Source: Dyadobacter frigoris (GTDB lineage Bacteria; Bacteroidota; Bacteroidia; Cytophagales; Spirosomataceae). Taken from it: a stretch of DNA of 64,000 nucleotides. The number at the start of each line of letters is the position of its first letter. Within the stretch, counting starts at the first letter, position 1. Both the position numbers and the translations under genes were made by a program. This document shows positions 9,007 through 16,436 of this stretch, piece after piece. The notes below the pieces were generated by a model that was given only the letters and a program-made list of their open reading frames with translations, searched no databases and was not told where the DNA came from. Location of the stretch: positions 124,001-188,000 of the forward strand of contig NZ_SZVO01000010.1 of assembly GCF_005280585.1 (NCBI RefSeq), read 5' to 3'.

Positions 9007-9680
9007 TTTATATCTTCCAGTTTTTGTCCTAACAATTCTTCCAGACTGCTTTTAGCTATTAAAACTTCACTTTCAGCAATAATTATATTTTGTGATTGCG
9101 AGGAAAGCATAATTAGAACCTCATTATAATTTTTGAGAGTTTCCTCTCCTTTTTCAAACCTATGTTTTACATTTACAAGCATACTTTCTATATCAAGTAA
9201 AGCGCTGTTTCGCAACCTTAGTACCGATTTTTTTTGTACATAAGTGAAATATCTCTTCTTAACCTCTGCCTCAACATTCAGATCATTTGTTAACTTTTCA
9301 AACTCGGCAGTGGCCAACTCTCCCTTCGCCTGTTTGATTACACTTGGCTTTTGTAAAAGAGACCCTACGTTTGCAAAAAAACCTAATTGATACCCACCCA
9401 AAAAGCTGGCAGCTCCTGCCGTTCCTTTACTGCTATTGGGGCTATACAAATAACCGGCAGAAAAAATATCGAAGTATGACAACTTTGCCTTTTTTATTCC
9501 ATATTCCGCCATGGAAATACGGGTATCAAATATTTTATTTTTGGGATAATTCGATTTGCAAATAGCGATAAGTTTGTCCAGATATTCATACGAAATATCC
9601 TTACTCAAGGATTCCTGCGCATGCGTCTTTTGAATTATTAAAAAGAAAAAAAACAAAAACACTGCGTATTTCATTTGCAT
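9003..9680 (-). CDS. Half-length TolC-family outer-membrane protein
   Basis: A 225-residue secreted protein. The N-terminus (MKYAVFLFFFFLII, cut near THAQ-E) is a signal peptide. The rest matches one OEP/TolC repeat: a first helix (YLDKLIAICKSNYP), a beta-hairpin-like part around residues 80-115 and the end helices with LEELLGQ. Normal TolC proteins have two such repeats and about 450 residues, so this is one half and would need to form larger oligomers or serve as a periplasmic tunnel part. It is the first gene of the minus-strand EPS operon and overlaps the Wzc-like gene by ATGA. ATGs at 9680 and 9674 are both possible starts. Confidence 0.75.
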   Translation of the reverse strand: MQMKYAVFLFFFFLIIQKTHAQESLSKDISYEYLDKLIAICKSNYPKNKIFDTRISMAEYGIKKAKLSYFDIFSAGYLYSPNSSKGTAGAASFLGGYQLGFFANVGSLLQKPSVIKQAKGELATAEFEKLTNDLNVEAEVKKRYFTYVQKKSVLRLRNSALLDIESMLVNVKHRFEKGEETLKNYNEVLIMLSSQSQNIIIAESEVLIAKSSLEELLGQKLEDIK

Positions 9681-9685
9681 TAATT

Positions 9686-9719
9686 TTTGAAAAAAATATA
9701 TTATTAAAAACTACTTTTG
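9686..9719 (+). promoter_or_regulatory. Bacteroidota-type promoter of the acetyltransferase gene
   Basis: The -7 box TACTTTTG at 9712-9719 matches TANNTTTG exactly, with TTTG at 9686-9689 after a 22-bp spacer. Transcription should start near 9726, which leaves room for translation from the ATG at 9770 but hardly from the GTG at 9731. Confidence 0.55.
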
Positions 9720-9769
9720 CTTTTAGTCAGGTGATCTATAACTCAACGTTCCCAAATAAACCTTCCATT

Positions 9770-10387
9770 ATGTCTGTTTCTGAAAAGATAAAAAGTAATC
9801 CCAAGCTTAAAAAATTTATTCACTGGCTATTAATCCCAACAAATCAGGCTCGTCCGCGTCTCTGGGTAAGATTATTTTTAAATCCGTTTTATCATCAAAA
9901 AGGAAAAGGCGTTATAATCCGTAATCGCGTGAGAATGGATGTGGTGCCGTTCAATCCTTTTTCAATCGGAGACAATTCTGTGATTGAAGATTTCAGCACC
10001 ATTAATAACGGCGTTGGTGATGTTCATATAGGAAATAATTCTCTGATTGGGCTCGGCAACGTCATTATTGGCCCGGTCACGATTGGTAATAATGTTATTC
10101 TTGCCCAAAATATCGTAGCCAGCGGTCTTAACCATAATTACCAGGATATCACAAAGCCGATTCAGCAGCAAGGAGTAAGTGTAGCTCCAATTATCATTGA
10201 AGACGATTGCTGGATAGGTGCTAATACGGTAATTACAGCCGGCGTAACGATTGGAAAACATTCTGTGGTGGCGGCTGGTGCCGTGGTAACCAAAAATATT
10301 CCGCCGTATTCTGTCGCCGTTGGAAATCCCTCCCGCGTGATCAAAAGATTCGATGAGACGCAAAATAAATGGATTAAAACCATCTGA
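9770..10387 (+). CDS. Hexapeptide-repeat O-acetyltransferase
   Basis: A 205-residue left-handed beta-helix acyltransferase from the ATG at 9770. Repeated hexapeptides run from about residue 65 to 190 (IGDNSVIEDF, IGNNSLIGLGNVIIGPVTIGN, then IGANTVITAGVTIGKHSVVAAGAVV). The likely catalytic His lies in ASGLNHNYQD near residue 122. The C-terminal VAVGNPSRVIKRF is typical of maltose/galactoside O-acetyltransferase relatives. It probably acetylates an EPS sugar or precursor in the cytoplasm using acetyl-CoA. It is read divergently from the EPS operon across a 90-bp gap and converges on the initiating transferase gene. The GTG at 9731 would add 13 residues and is less likely because of the promoter position. 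Confidence 0.85.
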   Translation: MSVSEKIKSNPKLKKFIHWLLIPTNQARPRLWVRLFLNPFYHQKGKGVIIRNRVRMDVVPFNPFSIGDNSVIEDFSTINNGVGDVHIGNNSLIGLGNVIIGPVTIGNNVILAQNIVASGLNHNYQDITKPIQQQGVSVAPIIIEDDCWIGANTVITAGVTIGKHSVVAAGAVVTKNIPPYSVAVGNPSRVIKRFDETQNKWIKTI

Positions 10388-10433
10388 CATAGTGAGTATA
10401 ATGAAGCTCGTAACTGACTAATTAACTGATAGA

Positions 10434-11657
10434 TCAAACGTTTTCAGACTGAAACAAAGCAGGGAAAGTCATCAGGATAATCTTTAAATCCATTTTGAAA
10501 GAAAAGTTTTTGGCATAGGTAATATCCAGCTCTGTCCTTTCTTCTTCTGACATATCCGATTTGCCTTTCCCGCGCTTGGTTACCTGCCATAGGCCGGTAA
10601 GGCCTGCCGGGCCTGCAAAACGCAGGATTGCGTGGTCGGTAGTTAATTTTTCTGCTTCATAAAGCGGTAGCGGACGATTACCAACGAGAGACATATCTCC
10701 TTTGAGAATATTGATGAGCTGCGGCAATTCGTCAAGACTTGTATTTCTAAGAAAATTACCAATTCTTGTAATTCGCGGATCATTCTGAAATTTCATGAAT
10801 GCCGCTTTTTGCTCTTTTTGGCTTTGGTAAACTTTTTCACATATTTCTTTCCCATCCAAAAATAAACGATGATTACAAAAGCCTCCGCTATTGCATTCTT
10901 CGCAAAAATTAGAATTTTCAGATTTTATTTCCTGTTCTGCAGGTTTGACATTGTACATGTTTAATGCAGCCATTTTTCTGATCATCTGGTCTGCATCCGT
11001 ACGCATCGTTCTGAATTTGTACAGGTCAAATATTTTGTATCCACTCCCTACCCTTTTGGATTTGTAGAAAACAGGCCCTTTTGAATCAAGACGGATAAGA
11101 ATGGCAACAAGAATAAAAATGGGAGACAGCAGAAGCACTGCACCGCCTGTGGACACTACATCAATAGCTCTTTTCCAAAACGGAGTTTGATTCTCTTCTG
11201 CCTGCACTTTTTTAGAAGCTTTACTTGCAACGTACCACTGCCGTTTCGCGAAATAACGGAGCCGTGTTAGCAAGTCGCCTTCACTAAAATCGGTAGCAAA
11301 TATATCATCCGCCTTTTTTGCTCTGGCATTCCGGATCACTGCCTGATTCAGATTCTCAACCAGAACAACAAAAGGAATATTACCAAAGCCGGGACTACTC
11401 CGAACCTGGTCAAGCAACTCCCAGGCACCACTTTTAACGTGCGCCAGAATCGCATCCGCAGGAAAATATTCCTGCAATGCTTTTAGAAGATCATCTTTAT
11501 CTTCAAAATATTCAATTTGCAAATAATTACCATAGTTGGCCGAGAACCAAAGATATTGTTCAAAATCTTTGCTCAAATAGGCAATACGGTATTGGGAAGA
11601 AGGCGGGACTTTAGAATCAACCGAAGGTCCTTCAGACTGGCTTGTCCACTCCATCAT
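10434..11657 (-). CDS. Initiating sugar-phosphate transferase fused to a degenerate receiver domain
   Basis: A 407-residue monotopic phosphoglycosyl transferase. The C-terminal domain (about 160-407) has the re-entrant helix (VLLLSPIFILVAILIRL), KFRTM at 214-218, DPRITRIG at 293-300 and the catalytic SLDELPQL with Asp309-Glu310. It should load the first sugar phosphate onto undecaprenyl phosphate. Residues 23-138 look like a response-regulator fold, but the phosphoacceptor place reads DAILAHV, the switch Thr/Ser place reads FVVLVEN and the Lys place reads DIFATDF, so it cannot be phosphorylated. An insertion of roughly 45-50 residues between FRTM and DPRIT holds Cys252, Cys255, Cys261, His263 and Cys273. 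It lies just downstream of a true response regulator. Confidence 0.85.
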   Translation of the reverse strand: MMEWTSQSEGPSVDSKVPPSSQYRIAYLSKDFEQYLWFSANYGNYLQIEYFEDKDDLLKALQEYFPADAILAHVKSGAWELLDQVRSSPGFGNIPFVVLVENLNQAVIRNARAKKADDIFATDFSEGDLLTRLRYFAKRQWYVASKASKKVQAEENQTPFWKRAIDVVSTGGAVLLLSPIFILVAILIRLDSKGPVFYKSKRVGSGYKIFDLYKFRTMRTDADQMIRKMAALNMYNVKPAEQEIKSENSNFCEECNSGGFCNHRLFLDGKEICEKVYQSQKEQKAAFMKFQNDPRITRIGNFLRNTSLDELPQLINILKGDMSLVGNRPLPLYEAEKLTTDHAILRFAGPAGLTGLWQVTKRGKGKSDMSEEERTELDITYAKNFSFKMDLKIILMTFPALFQSENV

Positions 11658-11677
11658 GCTAAATAGGATTTATAGTA

Positions 11678-12067
11678 TCAGGAATATCTTTTGCTTCGTC
11701 TTAAAATTGCATTAACCTTGGCCTGGACTTCAACCGGATTAAACGGTTTAACCATAAAGTCATCCGCCCCAAGATTCAGGCATTGAATGCGCTCGCTGCT
11801 TTCATCAGATCCCGATAAAATAATCACCGGAATATCCGCGTACAAATTGCTGGCTCTTGCGATTTTTAAAAACTCTTTGCCATTAAGGTTCGGCATTTGC
11901 AAATCCGCGATAATCAAATCAACTTCATTACCTTCTTCAAGCCAAAGCATTCCCTCTGCGCCATCACTCTTGACAAATACATTAAAATCTTTTTTTAGAA
12001 AATGCTCTAGTATTTTACAAATACTAGGTTCATCATCCATTATAAGTAGAGTTTTTCGTGGGTTCAT
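11678..12067 (-). CDS. Single-domain response regulator
   Basis: A 129-residue CheY-like protein consisting of one receiver domain. All catalytic positions are present: Asp11-Asp12, phosphoacceptor Asp55 (IIADLQMP), Ser85 (IILSGSDE) and Lys107 (MVKPFNP). There is no output domain. It stands 20 bp upstream of the sugar transferase with the dead receiver domain and near a soluble hybrid kinase, so it may be a phosphorelay carrier that touches EPS initiation; this partner link is inferred. The gene starts at an ATG and a 510-bp gap precedes it. Confidence 0.85.
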   Translation of the reverse strand: MNPRKTLLIMDDEPSICKILEHFLKKDFNVFVKSDGAEGMLWLEEGNEVDLIIADLQMPNLNGKEFLKIARASNLYADIPVIILSGSDESSERIQCLNLGADDFMVKPFNPVEVQAKVNAILRRSKRYS

Positions 12068-12578
12068 ATGTTGAGTAAAATAGGATATACGTAACTGTCA
12101 ATTCTAATTAATGCGTGTATAGTCCTTAGCACAGCTAAAATTTTGAACTGTCGAGAAATTATCAGTTCAGGTATAAAAAAATTATCTTGATTCTGTGCTT
12201 CTGTCAAAATATGGAAGTATTGAATGTGTCGGGGGTTAGCTTTAAGCGAATATAAACCTATTTCGTAACTAATTTGTAACAAAATCTATAATATTCTTGT
12301 CGAAAAATTGCTTAGTAAAATTACGAACAATAGCTACAACCACCAAAAACCGACAGATAATATTTAATATATGTCGCTAATATAGCATTTAGAACGATAC
12401 AAAGCACATTTCAAAAAAAACGTATAACTGGCCTCGTTAAGAAATTCTACTGGTGGATTTCACTTTTTTTGAAATTATATCAGAAGCAGCAAATTAAAAA
12501 TTACTATGTAGAATCTGTAACCGTGATTCCATTACAAGTATTTCGACAGAAGTATCCGAAATTAATGAGTAATATGAC
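12068..12578. other. AT-rich intergenic region between kinase and response regulator
   Basis: A 511-bp stretch without a supported gene. A 72-codon minus-strand frame (12064-12282) overlaps the response-regulator start by ATGA, but it begins at TTG and has no recognisable composition or motif. The region probably holds the leader and promoter of the response regulator and the 3' end of the kinase transcript; no convincing terminator is visible. Confidence 0.5.
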
Positions 12579-14927
12579 TTAATTCGCCGATTGTCTGTAA
12601 TAAGAAATTTTAGAATACAACTCGTTAGGATTGAATGGTTTGCTTAAATAATCATTCATACCGACATCAAATGCTTTATCTTTTATATCAAGCATTGCAG
12701 AAGCTGTAAGTGCAATAATTGGTAAATTCGCAAATTTCGCTCCTTCCAGCATTCTGATTTTGGCTGTTGTTTCGTATCCATCCATTTCGGGCATTTGAAG
12801 ATCCATTAAGACAAGGTCGTAATCGTTGGTTTGTACAAGTTCGTATGCCAAAAGCCCATTTTCTGCTACATCACACTCCACATCCCACTGTTTAAAAAAT
12901 TGCTTGGCAAGAATCACGTTAATCTGATTGTCTTCCGCGATCAGTATTTTGGTACCCTTCAAACTTTGAATTTCAGGCAGATCAGCTTTTCTTTGATCAA
13001 TTAATTGTTTTGAACTAATCTTAAATCGCATACTGAAATAAAATACGGACCCTTTTCCGATCTCACTTCTCACTTCAATTTTACTTCCCTGCAATTCCAA
13101 AAGCCTTTTAGTGATCGTAAGCCCCAATCCCGATCCTCCGAATTTCCTGGTCGTATCCGAACTTGCCTGTGTGAAACTTTCAAAAATATTATTGATTTTA
13201 TTGGCTGCTATTCCAATACCTGTATCTGAAATTTCAAAATCAATTATAATATGTTTCTTTTCCTGCCTGGCCAGAGACGCAGAAATAACAACTTTTCCGT
13301 CATTTGTAAATTTGACAGCGTTACTTATAAGGTTTGTCAAAATTTGTCCCATCCTCACAGGATCACCGATCACAGCGCGATTTAGATCACTGTCAATCAT
13401 TAATTTCAGCTGAATTCCCTTTTCTTTCGCTTTATGAACCATGCCCAGCCGGATATTCTCGACAAGGTTATGAATATTAAAATCAACTTCTTCAAACTCG
13501 ATCTTGCCGGCCTCGATTTTACTGAAATCCAGAATATCATTAATTAACACCAAAAGATTTTCAGCCGAAAATTTGAGAATGTTCAGATATTCCATTTGCT
13601 CAGGACGTGGATTTTGCTGCAAAAGCAAATGTGTAAATCCAATTACCGCGTTCATCGGCGTCCTGATTTCATGGCTCATAGTAGACAAAAACTGAGATTT
13701 CGCAACTGCAGCCAATTCTGCCTGTTCTTTTGCCTGTACAAGTTCTCTTTCCGCTTTTTTGTGCTCGTCAATATCAAGAATCGCCCCGTAGAGTTTTATA
13801 ACTTTCCCCGATTTATCGGTTGCCGCTTTTCCTATTGCATGAATATATTTTACCTGCCCCTCCGGTAACACAATTCGTAAATCGAAACTGGATGATATCT
13901 TTTCTAATAAGGCTTTCTGAATCTGGGTCCGGTAAAGATCCCGATCGCCAGGATGTATTTTTTTTGTAAATTCTCTCGTCCTTGGTGCGGTATCGGTCGG
14001 CTCCATCCCAAAAATCCTAAACGTTTCAGCTGACCAGTAATTTTTCCCTGTTAGTAAATCGGCCTCCCAGCTACCACTATGCGTAAGCTCCTGGGATTCG
14101 GCTAGCATAGCTTCATTTCGTACTATTAATTCTTCTGCGAGTTTTCTTTCCGTGATATCATGCCACACAACCAGCAAAACAAGCTTGTTCTCAATACTTA
14201 CCGGATTAAGCGTTACTTCCACGGGAAATTCTTCACCATCAATTCTACTGTGAATCCACTCAAACTGATTATATCCGGTTTCGTAGGCGATCCTGTCCAT
14301 TTCCTTTGATTTCTCGTCAGACCGCCTGCCATCTGGCTGAAATTCCGGAGAAAAAATAGCGGGATGATAAGACAACAAATCAGATTTATCCTTACAGCGA
14401 AGCATTTTAATTGCGGCCTCGTTACAATCTACTATTCCGGTTTCGTCAAAAAGTAAGTGTGCATCCGTTGAATATTGGAAAATCACCCGAAGCTTTTCCT
14501 CAGCGAGTTTCTGATCTTTCGTTTCGCTTTCCGACAACTTTTCTTCCAGAAACCGGCGGTCCTGTATATCATGGATAGAACCGGCCATTCTTACTACTTC
14601 CCCATTTTCAAATTTGGCAATGCCCGAACATTGAAAATATCTATATTCTCCCTTTTTGGTCTTTAAACGAATTTCTACCTTGTAAGGAATATGATTTTTA
14701 AGTTGTTCATCAATACCTTTTTCAACGATTTCCCGATCCTCTGAATGAACCAGTAAATCCAAAAATATTTGATAGCCGGGTTCAAACTCACCCGGCTCGT
14801 ATCCTAAAATTGTATATATCCTATCGGACCAAATTTGTTGGCCTGTGATTAAATCCCAATCCCATATCCCGGCGTCAATGCCGGAAATAACCATTTCCAA
14901 AGATTCATTGCTAAAGCTTGTTTTCAT
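12579..14927 (-). CDS. Soluble hybrid histidine kinase with three PAS domains and receiver
   Basis: A 782-residue protein without membrane segments. Three PAS/PAC units come first: about residues 10-125 (WDWDLITGQQIWSD), 148-262 (DAHLLFDETGIVDCNEAA) and 280-395 (GSWEADLLTGKNYWS). HisKA follows with His419 in MSHEIRTPMN, then the ATPase domain with NLISNAVKF, DTGIGI and GGSGLGL, and a C-terminal receiver with Asp709 in VLMDLQMPEMDG. It should sense a cytoplasmic cue, phosphorylate itself and pass phosphate to its own receiver. No HPt gene is visible nearby. The single response regulator 500 bp downstream on the same strand is a likely partner, though not proven. Confidence 0.9.
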   Translation of the reverse strand: MKTSFSNESLEMVISGIDAGIWDWDLITGQQIWSDRIYTILGYEPGEFEPGYQIFLDLLVHSEDREIVEKGIDEQLKNHIPYKVEIRLKTKKGEYRYFQCSGIAKFENGEVVRMAGSIHDIQDRRFLEEKLSESETKDQKLAEEKLRVIFQYSTDAHLLFDETGIVDCNEAAIKMLRCKDKSDLLSYHPAIFSPEFQPDGRRSDEKSKEMDRIAYETGYNQFEWIHSRIDGEEFPVEVTLNPVSIENKLVLLVVWHDITERKLAEELIVRNEAMLAESQELTHSGSWEADLLTGKNYWSAETFRIFGMEPTDTAPRTREFTKKIHPGDRDLYRTQIQKALLEKISSSFDLRIVLPEGQVKYIHAIGKAATDKSGKVIKLYGAILDIDEHKKAERELVQAKEQAELAAVAKSQFLSTMSHEIRTPMNAVIGFTHLLLQQNPRPEQMEYLNILKFSAENLLVLINDILDFSKIEAGKIEFEEVDFNIHNLVENIRLGMVHKAKEKGIQLKLMIDSDLNRAVIGDPVRMGQILTNLISNAVKFTNDGKVVISASLARQEKKHIIIDFEISDTGIGIAANKINNIFESFTQASSDTTRKFGGSGLGLTITKRLLELQGSKIEVRSEIGKGSVFYFSMRFKISSKQLIDQRKADLPEIQSLKGTKILIAEDNQINVILAKQFFKQWDVECDVAENGLLAYELVQTNDYDLVLMDLQMPEMDGYETTAKIRMLEGAKFANLPIIALTASAMLDIKDKAFDVGMNDYLSKPFNPNELYSKISYYRQSAN

Positions 14928-14969
14928 TTTTTATAGTAAAAGCCCAAGTGCGTCCTGATTTTTTTAGCG

Positions 14970-15554
14970 TTAACCGGCGTTGAGTGCTTTCTTTAAAAGT
15001 GTGCTCCCCTCTTCACTATATTGCATGGCCAAGGCGGCGTCCTGTCCCGGAGTGCTCATTTTGGCCCAGGTTTTCTGCAAAATATCTATCATTTTCTCTT
15101 CACTTAGCTTTTGAATCAGATCGTCAAACTGAAATTCAAGAAATACAAGGCAAAGTGCATTTTCGATTGTTTGCACATCGTTATCTGCTTTTATTCTTTG
15201 TTTTAGTATAATTTGCTTTACCCTATTGATTATTGTCTCGTCAAATCCCGCTTCCAATAACAGTTCGGAGGATTTCTGAGCGTGAAACTTCGCAAGATCA
15301 CTTCTCCATTTAAGATAACCTACGCGACCATCCGGGTAAGATTTTCTTGCTATTTCCCAACGCCCGATATGCTGACTTCTTGAAGCGAGCAATAATGCTT
15401 CCGGTGCATCAGGTTCAAGTTTATTTACCCAATCGTACAACTTTAATGCGTAAAAATATTCAGAGGGAAATTCTTCACCTTTCCAGGTTATATGCTCCGG
15501 TGATTGTTTATTATAATTGTCAAAAAAGGTGAAAGCTTGTTCTAATTTGTCCAT
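14970..15554 (-). CDS. DUF4202 family protein
   Basis: A 194-residue, largely helical soluble protein that matches the DUF4202 family: residues ALLLASRSQHIGRWEIARKSYP and LKWRSDLAKFHAQ form its most conserved block, with His and Arg residues placed as in an HD-like metal or phosphate site. The family has no established function. It is 42 bp upstream of the hybrid kinase on the same strand and may be co-transcribed. Start ATG at 15554. Confidence 0.8.
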   Translation of the reverse strand: MDKLEQAFTFFDNYNKQSPEHITWKGEEFPSEYFYALKLYDWVNKLEPDAPEALLLASRSQHIGRWEIARKSYPDGRVGYLKWRSDLAKFHAQKSSELLLEAGFDETIINRVKQIILKQRIKADNDVQTIENALCLVFLEFQFDDLIQKLSEEKMIDILQKTWAKMSTPGQDAALAMQYSEEGSTLLKKALNAG

Positions 15555-15658
15555 GGTGGGTCGTATCTATACTACAAGATAGCAAAGAAAGAACAAAAAC
15601 TTAAAATTTTTCTATTTTAACCTTAGGGATTACAGCATTTGTATTGAATCAAAATAAA

Positions 15659-15696
15659 ACGTTCACCATTATCCGTTTGAGGATCTTGATGAACGT
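15659..15696 (-). terminator. Possible terminator of the PNPOx-like gene
   Basis: On the minus strand an ACGTTCA/TGAACGT stem with an inner GATCC/GGAT pairing is followed by TTTTATTTT. The stem is broken by internal loops, so support is moderate. Confidence 0.35.
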
Positions 15697-15729
15697 GAAA
15701 GAATAGTGCTTGCGGCCTGCCTATTCTGG

Positions 15730-16359
15730 TTAGAGCAAATGCTCCGGCAATAGTATATTTTCGCTCGAACTATCACTTATTGGCTCTAGACGGCTTGTTT
15801 TTAAAGGAATAAGACCAGACCAAATCGGCAGATCCTGATCTTCTTCTTCGTCGATTGGCATGCCTGATCTCATCTTGGCAGATGCCTCATCCAGTGCAAA
15901 TGCCAGTGCCGTTGTTTTCTTTACTTCATTCCCCTTTACAGGTCGCAGGTATCCCCAGCTTCCCGGAACAATCTTATTCGTCAGCCATTCAAATGAGGCT
16001 GTTTTCAGATCTATATCATCTATTACTTCGGCTTGCGCAAAAATGACTACTGACCTATAATTAACAGAATGGCTAAATGCCGATTTTGCAACCACGAGCG
16101 CGTCGACGAGCATGACTGTTATACAAACTGGAATTCCTTTTTCAATTTCCCTTATAAAATGACTTCCCACCGATCCATGAATGTAAATTTTGTTTTCATG
16201 GCGCACAAAAGAAGTAGGAATGGAGAACGGCTGATTATCTACCGAATAACTTATTGTACAGAAAAGTGCTTCATCGAGAATCGGATAAATTGATTCAGGA
16301 TCAAAATGAGCACGTTTTGCTGACCGGCTCGGAATAATTTTAGATTTCGGTGCTGACAT
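15730..16359 (-). CDS. Pyridoxamine 5'-phosphate oxidase family (FMN-binding split barrel)
   Basis: A 209-residue protein of the PNPOx-like split-barrel fold. Typical parts are the N-terminal helix-strand LDEALFCTISYSVDNQPFSIPTSF (shown in part), the FMN-phosphate region IYIHGSVGSHFIREI and the strand VVIFAQAEVIDD. Members bind FMN and reduce or oxidise small substrates; true PdxH activity cannot be claimed. It is divergent from a MocR-type PLP-dependent regulator, with a nested dyad in the 77-bp gap, a common arrangement in which the regulator controls its neighbour. A link to vitamin B6 is thus plausible. Confidence 0.82.
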   Translation of the reverse strand: MSAPKSKIIPSRSAKRAHFDPESIYPILDEALFCTISYSVDNQPFSIPTSFVRHENKIYIHGSVGSHFIREIEKGIPVCITVMLVDALVVAKSAFSHSVNYRSVVIFAQAEVIDDIDLKTASFEWLTNKIVPGSWGYLRPVKGNEVKKTTALAFALDEASAKMRSGMPIDEEEDQDLPIWSGLIPLKTSRLEPISDSSSENILLPEHLL

Positions 16360-16388
16360 ATTTTGTTTTTTTACAAATTTGTCGGATT

Positions 16389-16412
16389 ATTGGATTACTG
16401 TAATCATCCAAT
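16389..16412. promoter_or_regulatory. Nested dyad, probable MocR operator
   Basis: The divergent gap holds ATTGGAT (16389-16395) and its complement ATCCAAT (16406-16412), and nested within it GATTAC-T-GTAATC (16393-16405). Position between a MocR gene and its divergent partner suggests the operator. Confidence 0.5.
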
Positions 16413-16436
16413 TCTAACAAAACAGGTAGTCCACTC

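Noticed and set aside
12064..12282. 72-codon minus-strand frame overlapping the response-regulator start by ATGA
   Set aside because: It starts at TTG, lies in AT-rich intergenic DNA, and has no motif or coding-like composition; the overlap alone is not enough.
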